Shown here: piece by piece, positions 10,388-20,623 of the stretch
Numbering within the stretch: position 1 is the stretch's first letter
Layout: each line of letters opens with the position of its first letter
Notes under the pieces: model-generated
Seen by the model: the letters and a program-made list of their open reading frames with translations, nothing else
Told to the model about the DNA's origin: nothing
Database searches by the model: none
From: Maribacter sp.
GTDB taxonomy: Bacteria > Bacteroidota > Bacteroidia > Flavobacteriales > Flavobacteriaceae
Reading direction: 5' to 3'
DNA: 50,893 nucleotides
Assembly (NCBI GenBank): GCA_024228355.1
Contig: JAAETN010000146.1
Location: 1 to 50,893, forward strand
Position numbers and translations under genes: made by a program

Positions 10388-10532
10388 AACTCTTGTTTTT
10401 AATTAGATACAGTATGAATAAAACGGTTGCTTTAGAGAAATATTCTAACCAATGTTATCTTCTTTTATCCCCTTTTAACATACTAAACCCACTATTGGAA
10501 GGTTATTGTATAGGCAAGAGAATCAAACCTGT

Positions 10533-11528
10533 ATGGCAAAGAACGTCCAAAACATCTTTTTAACTGTGATGTTAATATCCCACTCAATACTAATAATGTC
10601 TTGCACTAACGATGATAATCCCCCTGCTGATAACGGCTCTCTAAAACCCATTGTTTTTGAAAATCCAAGACAGGTAACCCTTCAGGGGTATTCAGGCGAT
10701 GCGATGGAACCTTTTATTTCAAAGGACAGTAACATCTTGTTTTTTAATAATCTTAATGGGGATATGTTGCCCAACGGAGGGGAAAACGACACAGATATTC
10801 ATTATGCCGTTCGCGTTGATGATATTACTTTTCAGTATAAGGGAAAGGTTTTCGGTGCTAGTACTGATGAAATCTCCGATAATAATGAGCTGGAAGGTGT
10901 TCCGAGTTTGGATAAAAACGGAAAAATCTATTTTATAAGAACTTTGGATTATTTGAATGCCCAAAGTCCTGATTACTTATCAAGCATTTTTATGGGAGAT
11001 TACTCCCTAGGAGCCATTACCAATTTAAAGAGCCTACCAAACCTAAAGATGGGCCGCCCAAATGGTGAATCCCCTGTCGCGGGCGAACTGAATTTCGATG
11101 TCGAAATACACTATGACGGCAAACAGCTTTATTTTGTTGAAGGATTTTTTTCGGTTAATCCACTACCCGACAAAGCGGACATAGGGATCGCAAATGAGAA
11201 TAATGGGGTTTTCGAAGTCGACCCTGACTCCAGAAAACTATTTGCAGAAGTTAATACCAATGCCTTGGAGTATGCACCATCTATTTCCACCGATAATTTA
11301 GAACTCTACTTTACACGGGGTATCGGTTCCTTAGAGACTGGTTTTGATTTCGGAATTTATGTCGCAAAGCGAAGTTCCGAATCGGATCCTTGGGGCAATG
11401 TAAAACGATTAGAAAACATTACCGGTGAGTTCTTGGAGGCCCCTTCAATTTCTTTTAATGGAAAGTTATTGTACTACCACCGAAAAATAGCTGATGAATT
11501 TAAGATTTTCGTAGCGCAAAGAAAATAA
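10533..11528 (+). CDS. PD40/TolB-like beta-propeller lipoprotein
   Basis: Lipobox ILIMSCTNDD. Repeated propeller strands such as EPFISKDSNILFFNN, APSISTDNLELYFTRG and APSISFNGKLLYYHRK. ATG at 10533 is preferred over the upstream TTG at 10506. Confidence 0.7.
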   Translation: MAKNVQNIFLTVMLISHSILIMSCTNDDNPPADNGSLKPIVFENPRQVTLQGYSGDAMEPFISKDSNILFFNNLNGDMLPNGGENDTDIHYAVRVDDITFQYKGKVFGASTDEISDNNELEGVPSLDKNGKIYFIRTLDYLNAQSPDYLSSIFMGDYSLGAITNLKSLPNLKMGRPNGESPVAGELNFDVEIHYDGKQLYFVEGFFSVNPLPDKADIGIANENNGVFEVDPDSRKLFAEVNTNALEYAPSISTDNLELYFTRGIGSLETGFDFGIYVAKRSSESDPWGNVKRLENITGEFLEAPSISFNGKLLYYHRKIADEFKIFVAQRK

Positions 11529-11542
11529 TCAGAGCGGTTTCT

Positions 11543-12304
11543 TTATCTAACAAAAACGGGTTGGTTTTCCTTAAGAGTATGTTCTTTGCTAAACATATAG
11601 TCATCCAAGTTAAAACCTTGAATATCTTCCAAGGTTTTCGCATTGGAGTCTAAAATATATCTCACCATTGAACCTCGAGCCTTTTTGGTGAAGAAGCTAA
11701 TGACCTTTAAGTTATCATTCTTCCAATCTTTGAATATTGGTGTAATAACCGGAACCTTAAGTTTCTTTTCATCAATGGCTCCGTAATACTCATTACTTGC
11801 CAAATTAATAAACAATTCACTTTCCTTCAATTCTGAATTAAGGTGCTCTGTCAATTGTTTTTTCCAAAACTCGTATAGGTTTTTCTTACGCCCCATTTTT
11901 AATTGTGTGCCCATCTCAAGACGATAGGGCTGAATTAAATCCAACGGTTTTAAAATGCCATAAAGCCCAGATAATATTCGCAAAGTATCTTGAAGATTAT
12001 CCAATTTATTTTCTGGAATTGTATAAGCATCCAATCCTTGATAAACATCCCCATTAAAGGCATACATTGCTGGCCTAGCATTGGAAGGATCAAACGGAGT
12101 CGAAAATTGCTGATTACGCTCCCAATTAAGCTCAGCCAAATTATTGGAAATGCCCATTAATCTTGACAATACCCTTGGCCTTTTTTTCACCAAAACCTTG
12201 TTCAACTTTTCAGCTTGCTCCAAAAACCGAGGTTGGGAATATTTTTTAGTTGGCAAATCACTTTCAAAATCCAATGATTTGGCCGGAGAAATAACAATCT
12301 TCAT
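11543..12304 (-). CDS. yaaA: Peroxide stress protein YaaA (DUF328)
   Basis: Contains [54 protein letters not shown] and [13 protein letters not shown]. Confidence 0.95.
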   Translation of the reverse strand: MKIVISPAKSLDFESDLPTKKYSQPRFLEQAEKLNKVLVKKRPRVLSRLMGISNNLAELNWERNQQFSTPFDPSNARPAMYAFNGDVYQGLDAYTIPENKLDNLQDTLRILSGLYGILKPLDLIQPYRLEMGTQLKMGRKKNLYEFWKKQLTEHLNSELKESELFINLASNEYYGAIDEKKLKVPVITPIFKDWKNDNLKVISFFTKKARGSMVRYILDSNAKTLEDIQGFNLDDYMFSKEHTLKENQPVFVR

Positions 12305-12401
12305 ATAAACTTATTTTAAGCATAAAAATAAAAAGGTTTATTGGACAAACCTATCGCCATATGAAAGTAGTTTTTGATAGAAGCATAGCTATAATTTATG
12401 C

Positions 12402-13427
12402 TTACTTACTATGTCTTGCATAGTCCTGCCATTTCGCGATACAATTGGCCATATCTTCAGGGATTTCAGAGTCAAAACGCATATTCTTACCCGTAACAGG
12501 GTGAATGAATCCTAGTGTCTTTGCATGTAGCGCCTGTCTTGGTAGAATTTTGAATGCATTATCTACAAACTGTTTGTATTTCGTAAAGGTTGTTCCTTTC
12601 AACACTTTATCCCCGCCATAACGTTCATCGTTAAATAGTGTATGGCCAATAGATTTCATGTGTACACGAATCTGATGTGTTCGTCCAGTCTCTAGTTTGC
12701 ATGAAAGCAAAGTTACATAGCCCAAGCGCTCCAAGACTGTATAATGGGTAACTGCTTCCTTACCTGCATCGCCCTCAGGAAAAACCTGCATTTGCAATCG
12801 GTTTTTAGGGTTTCTGGCAATATTACCCTCAACTGTACCATTATCATCTTCAACATTTCCCCAGACCAAAGCAATGTATTCCCTCTCCGAAGATTTGTCA
12901 AAAAACTGTTTTGCCAAATGTGTCATTGCTGATTCCGTCTTTGCAACTACCAAAAGTCCTGATGTATCCTTGTCTATTCGATGAACCAAGCCTGGACGTT
13001 CATTGCTATTTGAAGGCAAATCCTTTATATGAAATAAAAGTGCATTGATCAAGGTTCCAGAGTAATTCCCATGACCAGGATGTACAACCATCCCTGCTGG
13101 TTTATTGACCACGAGTAATGCTTCATCTTCGAAAACTATATCTAATGGAATATCCTCAGGAGTTAGCAAAAGTTCATGGGGAGGATGCTCGAAAAGTACT
13201 TTCACCTCATCACCAGCTTTAACTTTATAATTCTGCTTAACGATCTTGTCATTCGCCCAAACATGACCGTCTTTTGCAGCTTGTTGGATTTTGTTTCTAG
13301 TTGCATTTTCAATAAAGTTCATCAAGAACTTATCTACCCGTAGGGGTTCCTGACCTTTGGAAGCCACGAACTTATGGTGCTCGAAAAGTTCATCTTCGTT
13401 AGGTTCCTGATGCATTTGTGGTTCCAT
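12402..13427 (-). CDS. rluD: RluA/RluD-family 23S rRNA pseudouridine synthase
   Basis: S4 domain, then LVVNKPAGMVVHPGHGN, RPGLVHRIDKDTSGLLVVAKT and LETGRTHQIRVHMKSIGH. Confidence 0.92.
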   Translation of the reverse strand: MEPQMHQEPNEDELFEHHKFVASKGQEPLRVDKFLMNFIENATRNKIQQAAKDGHVWANDKIVKQNYKVKAGDEVKVLFEHPPHELLLTPEDIPLDIVFEDEALLVVNKPAGMVVHPGHGNYSGTLINALLFHIKDLPSNSNERPGLVHRIDKDTSGLLVVAKTESAMTHLAKQFFDKSSEREYIALVWGNVEDDNGTVEGNIARNPKNRLQMQVFPEGDAGKEAVTHYTVLERLGYVTLLSCKLETGRTHQIRVHMKSIGHTLFNDERYGGDKVLKGTTFTKYKQFVDNAFKILPRQALHAKTLGFIHPVTGKNMRFDSEIPEDMANCIAKWQDYARHSK

Positions 13428-13430
13428 AGT

Positions 13431-14018
13431 TTAGTCCGAATCGGCCTTTATCTGAGCGCGAATCGGGATTGTTCCATTACCACAAACCAGTTCTATTTTA
13501 GAAGTTTTAGGTAGTTTGTCTCCAGGTTTAACGTACTTTCCCTTGAACTTGATTTGGTACACCATGTCCTTACCCAATTCATCAATGTAACTTACGCGCT
13601 GTATGTCTAATCCAACTGCTTTTAACATAGAAGATGCATTTCGTTGAGTTACCTGAATTATATTGGGAACAGTAACTTTTTTATATCCCGAAGGATTAAC
13701 AGTAAAATATATTTTCCTGTCTTCCTTCACCTTACTACCGGCCTTGGGATCTTGTTCTATTATAGAAAACCTTGGATAATCTGGATTGTAATTTGCTGAA
13801 TCCAAGACCTCATATCGCAAGCCAGCATCCTCAATTCCTTTTCTCATGTCCAATACAGACATTTTCGCAAAATCAGGCACTTCAACAAATTCTCCGTGAT
13901 GTGTTGAACTATTCAGCCATCGTAAGGTTAAAAACACGATTACAACAGTAGCTACAAGTGCCAAGCCCAATTGTATTAAAAAAGATCTACTTCTTAAAAA
14001 GTTTAAAAAATTTCCCAT
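13431..14018 (-). CDS. Membrane-anchored PASTA-domain protein
   Basis: N-terminal TM helix (FLIQLGLALVATVVIVFL), then PASTA-type repeats (VPDFAKMSVLDMRKGIEDAGLRYEV..., VTVPNIIQVTQRNASSMLKAVGLDI...). No kinase domain. Confidence 0.88.
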   Translation of the reverse strand: MGNFLNFLRSRSFLIQLGLALVATVVIVFLTLRWLNSSTHHGEFVEVPDFAKMSVLDMRKGIEDAGLRYEVLDSANYNPDYPRFSIIEQDPKAGSKVKEDRKIYFTVNPSGYKKVTVPNIIQVTQRNASSMLKAVGLDIQRVSYIDELGKDMVYQIKFKGKYVKPGDKLPKTSKIELVCGNGTIPIRAQIKADSD

Positions 14019-14218
14019 TGCTCATAATTGACACCACAAATATAGGAAATGAGCCAAAACAATGGGTTTCATGGTTCCCAAATCTTGGTTAAAGAAATAG
14101 GTAATTAATCGTCTATACATCATGGTGAAAGAAAAAATTCAAAATTAACAGATGAAACCGATTGCTTTTTTCTTTACTTTGAACTACAATATTCCTTTAA
14201 AATATCAATTTACAAGAT

Positions 14219-15208
14219 TTGAATATAAAGAAAAAAGTGGCCATCATTATGGGCGGATACTCAAGTGAGTATAAGATATCACTCAAAAGTGGCAACGTGG
14301 TACATGAATATTTGAACAAAGACAAATATGAGAGTTATAGAATTCATATTTTAAAGGATAAATGGGTCTATGTTGATGATAATGAAAATGAACATAGTGT
14401 AAACAGACATGACTTTTCGGTAAATATTGAAGGACAAACCATTGTTTTTGATTGCGTATTCAATGCCATTCACGGTACACCAGGTGAAGATGGCTTAATG
14501 CAGGCTTATTTTGAATTGTTGGATATTCCTCAGACTTCCTGTAGTTATTATCAAGCAGCATTGACCTTTAATAAACGGGATTTACTGAGTGTATTGAAAC
14601 CTTACGGGATTAAATCAGCCCCTTCTTTTTATCTGAATTTTGGGGATGAAATAGATGAAGAGGCCATCGTTGAAAAAGTAGGACTACCCTGTTTTGTGAA
14701 AGCCAATAAAGCCGGAAGCAGTTTTGGTATATCGAAAGTATATAAAAAAGAGGAGATAAAACCTGCGATTAAAGCTGCATATAAAGAAGATGATGAAATA
14801 ATCATAGAAGGATTTCTAGATGGAACCGAGGTTTCGGTAGGCGTCATTAAATACAAGGGGGAAACCAAAGTTTTACCCATTACTGAAATCGTAACCGAAA
14901 ACGACTTTTTTGATTATGAGGCGAAATACGAGGGTAAATCCCATGAGATTACGCCTGCAAGAATAACATCCAAGCAAGAAGAAAAGGTGAGGGAAATTGC
15001 AAAACGTGCTTACGATATTCTAAAAATGGAAGGCTTTTCCCGTAGTGAGTTCATTTTTGTTAAGGATGAACCATTTATGCTTGAAATGAACACTACGCCC
15101 GGATTAACCACAGAAAGTATACTACCAGAACAGGCCATCGTAGCAGGAATATCACTTTCAGAGTTGTTTGAAAATGCCATAGAGGAAGTTTTACCCAAAA
15201 ACCACTAA
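14219..15208 (+). CDS. ddl: D-alanine--D-alanine ligase (TTG start)
   Basis: Contains VAIIMGGYSSEYKISLKSG, NAIHGTPGEDGLMQ, VKANKAGSSFGISKV and FMLEMNTTPGLTTESI. Confidence 0.96.
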   Translation: MNIKKKVAIIMGGYSSEYKISLKSGNVVHEYLNKDKYESYRIHILKDKWVYVDDNENEHSVNRHDFSVNIEGQTIVFDCVFNAIHGTPGEDGLMQAYFELLDIPQTSCSYYQAALTFNKRDLLSVLKPYGIKSAPSFYLNFGDEIDEEAIVEKVGLPCFVKANKAGSSFGISKVYKKEEIKPAIKAAYKEDDEIIIEGFLDGTEVSVGVIKYKGETKVLPITEIVTENDFFDYEAKYEGKSHEITPARITSKQEEKVREIAKRAYDILKMEGFSRSEFIFVKDEPFMLEMNTTPGLTTESILPEQAIVAGISLSELFENAIEEVLPKNH

Positions 15209-15217
15209 CTTTATCCC

Positions 15218-15673
15218 ATGAGACGCGCTATTTTTCCGGGATCCTTTGACCCCCTTACATTGGGCCATCATGATATCATCATGAGAGGCATTACATTATT
15301 CGATGAACTAATAATAGCGGTTGGCATAAATGCCGATAAAAAATATATGTTCACTATCGAGGAGCGATTAGGCTTTATTACTCGCGCATTTAACAACGAA
15401 CCCAAAATAAAAGTATTGACCTATGAAGGTTTGACTGTTGATTTTTGCGAAAAAGTCAATGCAGATTTTATTCTCAGAGGTTTAAGAAATCCCGCTGATT
15501 TTGAGTTCGAAAAAGCAATAGCGCATACAAACAGAAAACTTTCAGAAATCGAAACCGTATTTCTTTTAACATCATCGGGCAAATCTTTTATAAGTTCTTC
15601 TATTGTAAGGGATGTTATCAGAAACGGTGGTGATTATTCTAGTTTGGTCCCTGATACTGTTAAGGCCAATTAA
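15218..15673 (+). CDS. coaD: Phosphopantetheine adenylyltransferase
   Basis: Contains RRAIFPGSFDPLTLGHHDII, LRGLRNPADFEFE and FISSSIVRDV. Confidence 0.97.
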   Translation: MRRAIFPGSFDPLTLGHHDIIMRGITLFDELIIAVGINADKKYMFTIEERLGFITRAFNNEPKIKVLTYEGLTVDFCEKVNADFILRGLRNPADFEFEKAIAHTNRKLSEIETVFLLTSSGKSFISSSIVRDVIRNGGDYSSLVPDTVKAN

Positions 15674-15882
15674 ACTATTTTTCTCAAGTTTTTACCAAGC
15701 TACAATTCGTTCCTAAATGAATTCAATTATTTTTGAAATTATAAGTTATTTCTTTCATTAATCAAGTTTATTTGCCTCTTCATATTCAATAAATAAGTTA
15801 TCACAACGGGTATGGCCCTATTCACAACAAAGGTTTAATAATATTACAGAATACTCCTACTTTAGTAAGAAATAACTGTAAA

Positions 15883-17733
15883 ATGTTAAAAAGTAGCCAA
15901 ATAGATCCTAACAATTATTTAATAAAACAGTTGCCAAAAGCGACGGCTTTTTTAAATAAAAAATTAGAGGTTATATATGCATCTGATCAGTGGATTGAAG
16001 ATTTTGAATTCAGCAATGGGAAAGTAATTGGGAAAAAAATCGGTGAGCTTTTAACACATTTAAGTAAAGATTTACAGAAAGACTTTAAAGATTGTCTTAA
16101 AGGAAATAATGGTAGTGGGATAAAGGAATGCTATAATGTAAAAGATAATCCTAAAAAATGGAATGAATGGACGAATATTCCTTGGTATGATGAAAAGGAA
16201 AACATCATTGGTGTTATTGTTCAAACCGAGAGTATCACCCAAAAAATAAATAATATTCCCAATATAGAAAGACTTCAACTTCTTATAGAAGAAAAATCTT
16301 CGAACTCGAGTATAGGAAGCTGGCAGTATGACGCTGAGTTAAATTCATTGTGGTGGTGCGAAATGTCTAAGCAAATACACGAAGTACCTAAAGATTTTGC
16401 TCCTAAAATAGAAACTTTCATTGATTTTTTTAAAGAAGGCCACAGTAAGAATACCATATCCATGGCATTTTTTGAGGCATCGGAAAAGGGTATTTCTTGG
16501 AAAGAGGAATTGCAGATAGTTACAGAGAAAGGAAATGAAAAATGGATAATAACAACTGGGAAGCCTATTTATAAAAATGATAAATGTATTGGCCTTGTTG
16601 GCACATTTCAAGACATTAATGAACAGGTAATCACGAACAAAAAAACTGAGGAAAATGAACTGCTCCTCCGAACTCTTATCGATAGTCTACCAATGAATGT
16701 CTTTGTCAAGGACTTGGATTCTAGAAAAATTTTGGTCAACAAATCAGAATTGAATTTTCTTGGGCTAAAGCACGAATCAGAAGCATTGGGGAAAACCGAT
16801 TTTGATTTTTTGAATAAAAAGAATGCTCAAATCGGAAGGGAAGAAGATATCATGGTTATGGAAAATGGTATCCCAATGCTTAAAAAAGAAACCACGAACA
16901 TCAAAAAAGACGGTACCACAACTTCCTTTCTAACCTCAAAGATTCCGATAAAAGGAGCAAATGGCAAAATCACAGGTCTTGTGGGGCTAAGTCTGGATAT
17001 TTCAGACTTAAAAAAGAAAGAGGAAGAATTAAAAAACCTAATCAATGTTACTTCACTCCAAAACAAAAAACTAGTGAATTTTGCCCATATTGTTTCGCAC
17101 AATCTTCGCTCCCATACAGCTAATTTCTCAATGTTACTAGAGTTTTTAGTCAGCGAAAAAGATGAGGAAGAAAAGCAAAATCTAATAAACATGTTAGTTG
17201 AAGCATCTGATCATTTATTAGAGACCTTGAACAATTTAAATGAAGTTGTTGTCATAAATACCAATGTCAATCTAAAGAAACAAAACATCTGTTTGAACAA
17301 AAAAATCAAATCAGTAGAAAAAAATCTTAGCGTCTTTTTGAAAAATAAGAACGTGAATATTATAAACAATATTGGGGACAATGTTAAAATCAAGGCTATA
17401 CCGGCCTATTTAGATAGCATTTTAACAAATTTCTTTACTAATTCAGTCATGTACAAATCGCCCGATAGGGATCCCATCATAAAATTAAGTAGCTCTAGTG
17501 AAAATGGTTACACAATATTAAGTATTAGTGATAATGGCCTTGGAATAGACCTAAAAAAATACGGAGACAAATTGTTTGGAATGTACAAAACATTTCATAA
17601 CAATCCCGATGCAAAAGGGATAGGCCTATTCCTTGCAAAAAATCAAATAGAGGCCATGAATGGTAAAATTACTACATCAAGTGAAGTAGGTAAGGGAACC
17701 ACATTTAATATACATTTTAATGAAAATAATTAA
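15883..17733 (+). CDS. PAS-domain sensor histidine kinase
   Basis: Several PAS/PAC modules (GLVGTFQDINEQ, GLVGLSLDISDLKK), HisKA-like FAHIVSHNLRSHTANF, HATPase GLGIDLKKYGDKLFGMYKTFH...GIGLFLAKNQIE. Confidence 0.92.
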   Translation: MLKSSQIDPNNYLIKQLPKATAFLNKKLEVIYASDQWIEDFEFSNGKVIGKKIGELLTHLSKDLQKDFKDCLKGNNGSGIKECYNVKDNPKKWNEWTNIPWYDEKENIIGVIVQTESITQKINNIPNIERLQLLIEEKSSNSSIGSWQYDAELNSLWWCEMSKQIHEVPKDFAPKIETFIDFFKEGHSKNTISMAFFEASEKGISWKEELQIVTEKGNEKWIITTGKPIYKNDKCIGLVGTFQDINEQVITNKKTEENELLLRTLIDSLPMNVFVKDLDSRKILVNKSELNFLGLKHESEALGKTDFDFLNKKNAQIGREEDIMVMENGIPMLKKETTNIKKDGTTTSFLTSKIPIKGANGKITGLVGLSLDISDLKKKEEELKNLINVTSLQNKKLVNFAHIVSHNLRSHTANFSMLLEFLVSEKDEEEKQNLINMLVEASDHLLETLNNLNEVVVINTNVNLKKQNICLNKKIKSVEKNLSVFLKNKNVNIINNIGDNVKIKAIPAYLDSILTNFFTNSVMYKSPDRDPIIKLSSSSENGYTILSISDNGLGIDLKKYGDKLFGMYKTFHNNPDAKGIGLFLAKNQIEAMNGKITTSSEVGKGTTFNIHFNENN

Positions 17734-18127
17734 TTCAATATTCATAATAGACGATGATCCAATAACAGTTTTTGGCATTCGAAAAATGTTAGATCGTACC
17801 GTTGAATTCAATACCATTAGTACATATGGCAATGGTAAATTAGCCTTGGACGGTATATTAAAAGTTTTAAAAAATGGAAAGGCAATTCCCGAAGTGATTT
17901 TTTTGGATATAAATATGCCGATTATGGATGGATGGCAGTTTTTAGAAGAATTTATAGTATTACCTATAGAAGAGAAGGTCCGAATTAATATTGTCACCTC
18001 ATCAATTGATCCTGCGGATTATGAAAATTGGGGACATTATAATGACAAATCGCATCACTTGATAACCTTTAATACAAAACCAATAAAGTGTTCCGAAATA
18101 GCTGCTATTACAAAACCTGCCGAATAA
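17720..18127 (+). CDS. Single-domain response regulator
   Basis: REC motifs IIDDDPI, EVIFLDINMPIMDGWQFL, TSS and NTKPI. The start overlaps the 3' end of the kinase gene by 14 nt. Confidence 0.92.
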   Translation: MKIINSIFIIDDDPITVFGIRKMLDRTVEFNTISTYGNGKLALDGILKVLKNGKAIPEVIFLDINMPIMDGWQFLEEFIVLPIEEKVRINIVTSSIDPADYENWGHYNDKSHHLITFNTKPIKCSEIAAITKPAE

Positions 18128-18158
18128 ATTTCAGGCCATGCCGTTCGCTAGAATAAAT

Positions 18159-18746
18159 CTACTCCCCGAATAAAGACCTAATATTTACATACGAATTAGC
18201 AAGGGCCTTTTTAATTTTATTGGGACCCTTCCATTTCACTTTTTCAATACCTTCGCTTTCTTGGCCCTTTAACTTGCCGGTGTATGAAGTTTTCATGGCA
18301 AACCAATGAACTTCTTTTAGCTTGTACCTACCGTTACGCTTGAAAATGTGATATGTGGTTTTAAGGAAATTCTCGATCTTGAGTTTTTTTACTCCGGTTT
18401 CTTCCTCTACTTCCCGTACGGCACATTCTTCAATGGTTTCCCCTTTGTCCAATTTACCTTTGGGCAAATCCCATTTATCATTTCTATAAATGAAAAGAAC
18501 CCTTCCTTCAGCATTTGTTACAACACCCCCTGCAGCAACCTCCTTTTTGATTGTACGGCAGAATTTCTTAAGAATTTCTTCATGATTGGGGTGATAAATA
18601 TAAGCTTCGTTCAGCTTCTTTTTTGCCAGTGCATCTATGGCTTGCTGCACGGCATCACCATTTAATAAGAAGTACTTACTATTGGTAATTTCCGATAATT
18701 TATTTGTTAAAATCAGAGGCAGTTCTTTTACAAAAACTTTATACAT
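18159..18746 (-). CDS. NUDIX hydrolase
   Basis: Nudix box GKLDKGETIEECAVREVEEETGV. The likely start is MYKVFVKEL at 18746 rather than 18773. Confidence 0.92.
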   Translation of the reverse strand: MYKVFVKELPLILTNKLSEITNSKYFLLNGDAVQQAIDALAKKKLNEAYIYHPNHEEILKKFCRTIKKEVAAGGVVTNAEGRVLFIYRNDKWDLPKGKLDKGETIEECAVREVEEETGVKKLKIENFLKTTYHIFKRNGRYKLKEVHWFAMKTSYTGKLKGQESEGIEKVKWKGPNKIKKALANSYVNIRSLFGE

Positions 18747-18753
18747 TTGCGTA

Positions 18754-19395
18754 ATGGTTTTAGATAAAAACACCGCAAAAAAAACTGCAGAGCTTCTACT
18801 GCAAATTAATGCAATAAAGTTGAAACCCGAAAATCCTTTTTCATGGGCTTCCGGATGGAAATCTCCAATCTATTGTGATAACCGAATTATTTTGTCTTAT
18901 CCTGTCATTCGAAATTTTGTCCGTGAAGAAATGGCCAAACAGGTAGAAGCGCTTTATGGCAAACCGGATGTTATCGCTGGAGTGGCGACGGGTGCCATTG
19001 GATTGGGGGCATTGGTTGCAGATTATATGGGACTACCATTCATTTATGTGCGACCAGAACCAAAATCGCACGGTAGACAAAATCAGATTGAAGGTTATTT
19101 AGAGACTAACCAAAGTGTTGTTGTTATTGAGGATTTGATAAGTACCGGAAAAAGTAGTCTTAATGCTGTTAATGCACTTAAAGAAGCAGGAGCGAATATA
19201 AAAGGAATGCTTGCAATTTTCACCTATGAATTTGATGTGGCAGCAACAAACTTTGAGAAAAAAGAGCTCCCTTTGCACACCTTATCAGATTATGGGCATT
19301 TAATTGAGCAAGCCTCTGAAACCGGTTATATTAAGGAAGATCAACTGAAAACGTTGATGGAGTGGCGCAAAAACCCGTCACAATGGCAACAATAA
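18754..19395 (+). CDS. pyrE: Orotate phosphoribosyltransferase
   Basis: MVLDKNTAKKTAELLLQINAIKL, FSWASGWKSPIYCDNR and VVVIEDLISTGKSSLNAV (PRPP loop). The ORF-track start at 18637 is too far upstream. Confidence 0.95.
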   Translation: MVLDKNTAKKTAELLLQINAIKLKPENPFSWASGWKSPIYCDNRIILSYPVIRNFVREEMAKQVEALYGKPDVIAGVATGAIGLGALVADYMGLPFIYVRPEPKSHGRQNQIEGYLETNQSVVVIEDLISTGKSSLNAVNALKEAGANIKGMLAIFTYEFDVAATNFEKKELPLHTLSDYGHLIEQASETGYIKEDQLKTLMEWRKNPSQWQQ

Positions 19396-19405
19396 TAGAT
19401 TAAGC

Positions 19406-19798
19406 ATGCATATAGAAACCCCAAAGAATACAATCAACAAGAGTGCAAAGGAAATTTTTGAGTTTTTAACAGATCTTCAAAATTTTGAAAAATTAATGCC
19501 AGAAAACATTGATAAATTCGAAGTAATCAATGAAGATAGATTTCTATTTGCTTTAAAAGGAATGCCAGAAATCGTATTGCAACGCAAAGAACAAAATCCA
19601 AATGACAAAATTGTTTTAGGTGCTGCCAGCGATAAATTACCATTTACATTGACCGCTGATATTTTATCAGTAAGCGAAGATGAATGTGAGGTGACCTTAA
19701 GTTTCAATGGTGAATTCAATGCCATGATGGCCATGATGATTAAATCGCCTATCACAAACTTCATGGGTACGCTATCAGAAAATCTGAGTATTATTTGA
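19406..19798 (+). CDS. SRPBCC/START-like small protein
   Basis: Follows pyrE by 10 nt. MHIETPKNTINKSAKEIFEFLTDLQNFEKLMPE is typical of polyketide cyclase/SRPBCC proteins. Confidence 0.7.
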   Translation: MHIETPKNTINKSAKEIFEFLTDLQNFEKLMPENIDKFEVINEDRFLFALKGMPEIVLQRKEQNPNDKIVLGAASDKLPFTLTADILSVSEDECEVTLSFNGEFNAMMAMMIKSPITNFMGTLSENLSII

Positions 19799-20530
19799 TC
19801 AATACAACAATTGTATTGCCTTCATATCAAATTCTTTATGAACATTGTCCTCAAGTGTGACTACCAATCTACCCTCATTTGAAACTCCCCGAATAAAGCC
19901 CATAAACATATTGCCATCAATATCTTTGAAAGTTGAAGGTTTATCTTTCCTAAATAGAACATTTTCATACTTTTTCTGCATTTCAGCGGTTCCTTTATCT
20001 TCCCATTCCAAAAAAGTCTGTTTCAAGACAGATTGAAACTCTAACAGTAATTGATCCAAGTTGAAGGTTTTTCCCATTAATAATTTAAGTGAAGAAACAT
20101 TCGGTAGGTTATTGAATTCAACTTGGTTTATATTTAGTCCTATTCCAATCACAGAAGCAATCAAACGATTCCCTACAAGCATATTTTCAATTAATATACC
20201 GCAAATCTTATAATTACCTGACAGAATGTCGTTAGGCCATTTTATGGTTAAATCTGGTATGTTTAGTTTGTTTAAGAAACTATAAATAGCTAGTGAAACA
20301 CAAATATTCAATTCAAAAGGATTGGTTACTTTCCGGAATTTCAAATTCTTTAAAATACTAAAAGTCAAGTTTTTAAAGGGCTTGGATTCCCATTTAGTAC
20401 CCATTTGACCTCTACCCATTTTTTGTTCATCAGTAACAACTATAGTGTAATCTTCCAATAATCTGGAACTCATTAATTCCTTTAAGTATAGATTTGTAGA
20501 ATCCGTGGCATTAAGTTTGATTATCTGCAT
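19799..20530 (-). CDS. birA: Biotin--[acetyl-CoA-carboxylase] ligase
   Basis: Contains LNATDSTNLYLKE, EQKMGRGQMGTKWESKP, LTIKWPNDILSGNYKICGILIE and GIGLNIN. Confidence 0.94.
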   Translation of the reverse strand: MQIIKLNATDSTNLYLKELMSSRLLEDYTIVVTDEQKMGRGQMGTKWESKPFKNLTFSILKNLKFRKVTNPFELNICVSLAIYSFLNKLNIPDLTIKWPNDILSGNYKICGILIENMLVGNRLIASVIGIGLNINQVEFNNLPNVSSLKLLMGKTFNLDQLLLEFQSVLKQTFLEWEDKGTAEMQKKYENVLFRKDKPSTFKDIDGNMFMGFIRGVSNEGRLVVTLEDNVHKEFDMKAIQLLY

Positions 20531-20596
20531 GTATTGCCCAAAGTATGAATGTAGAATCTAATGTTAAAAACTAGGGTTAAAAGAACAAAAAAATAA

Positions 20597-20604
20597 TAAC
20601 TTTG
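20597..20604 (+). promoter_or_regulatory. Putative Bacteroidetes -7 element (TAACTTTG) upstream of rsfS
   Basis: Matches TAnnTTTG, 19 nt before the ATG at 20624. No clear -33 TTTG. Confidence 0.45.
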
Positions 20605-20623
20605 TACAAACTAAAATTATTGA

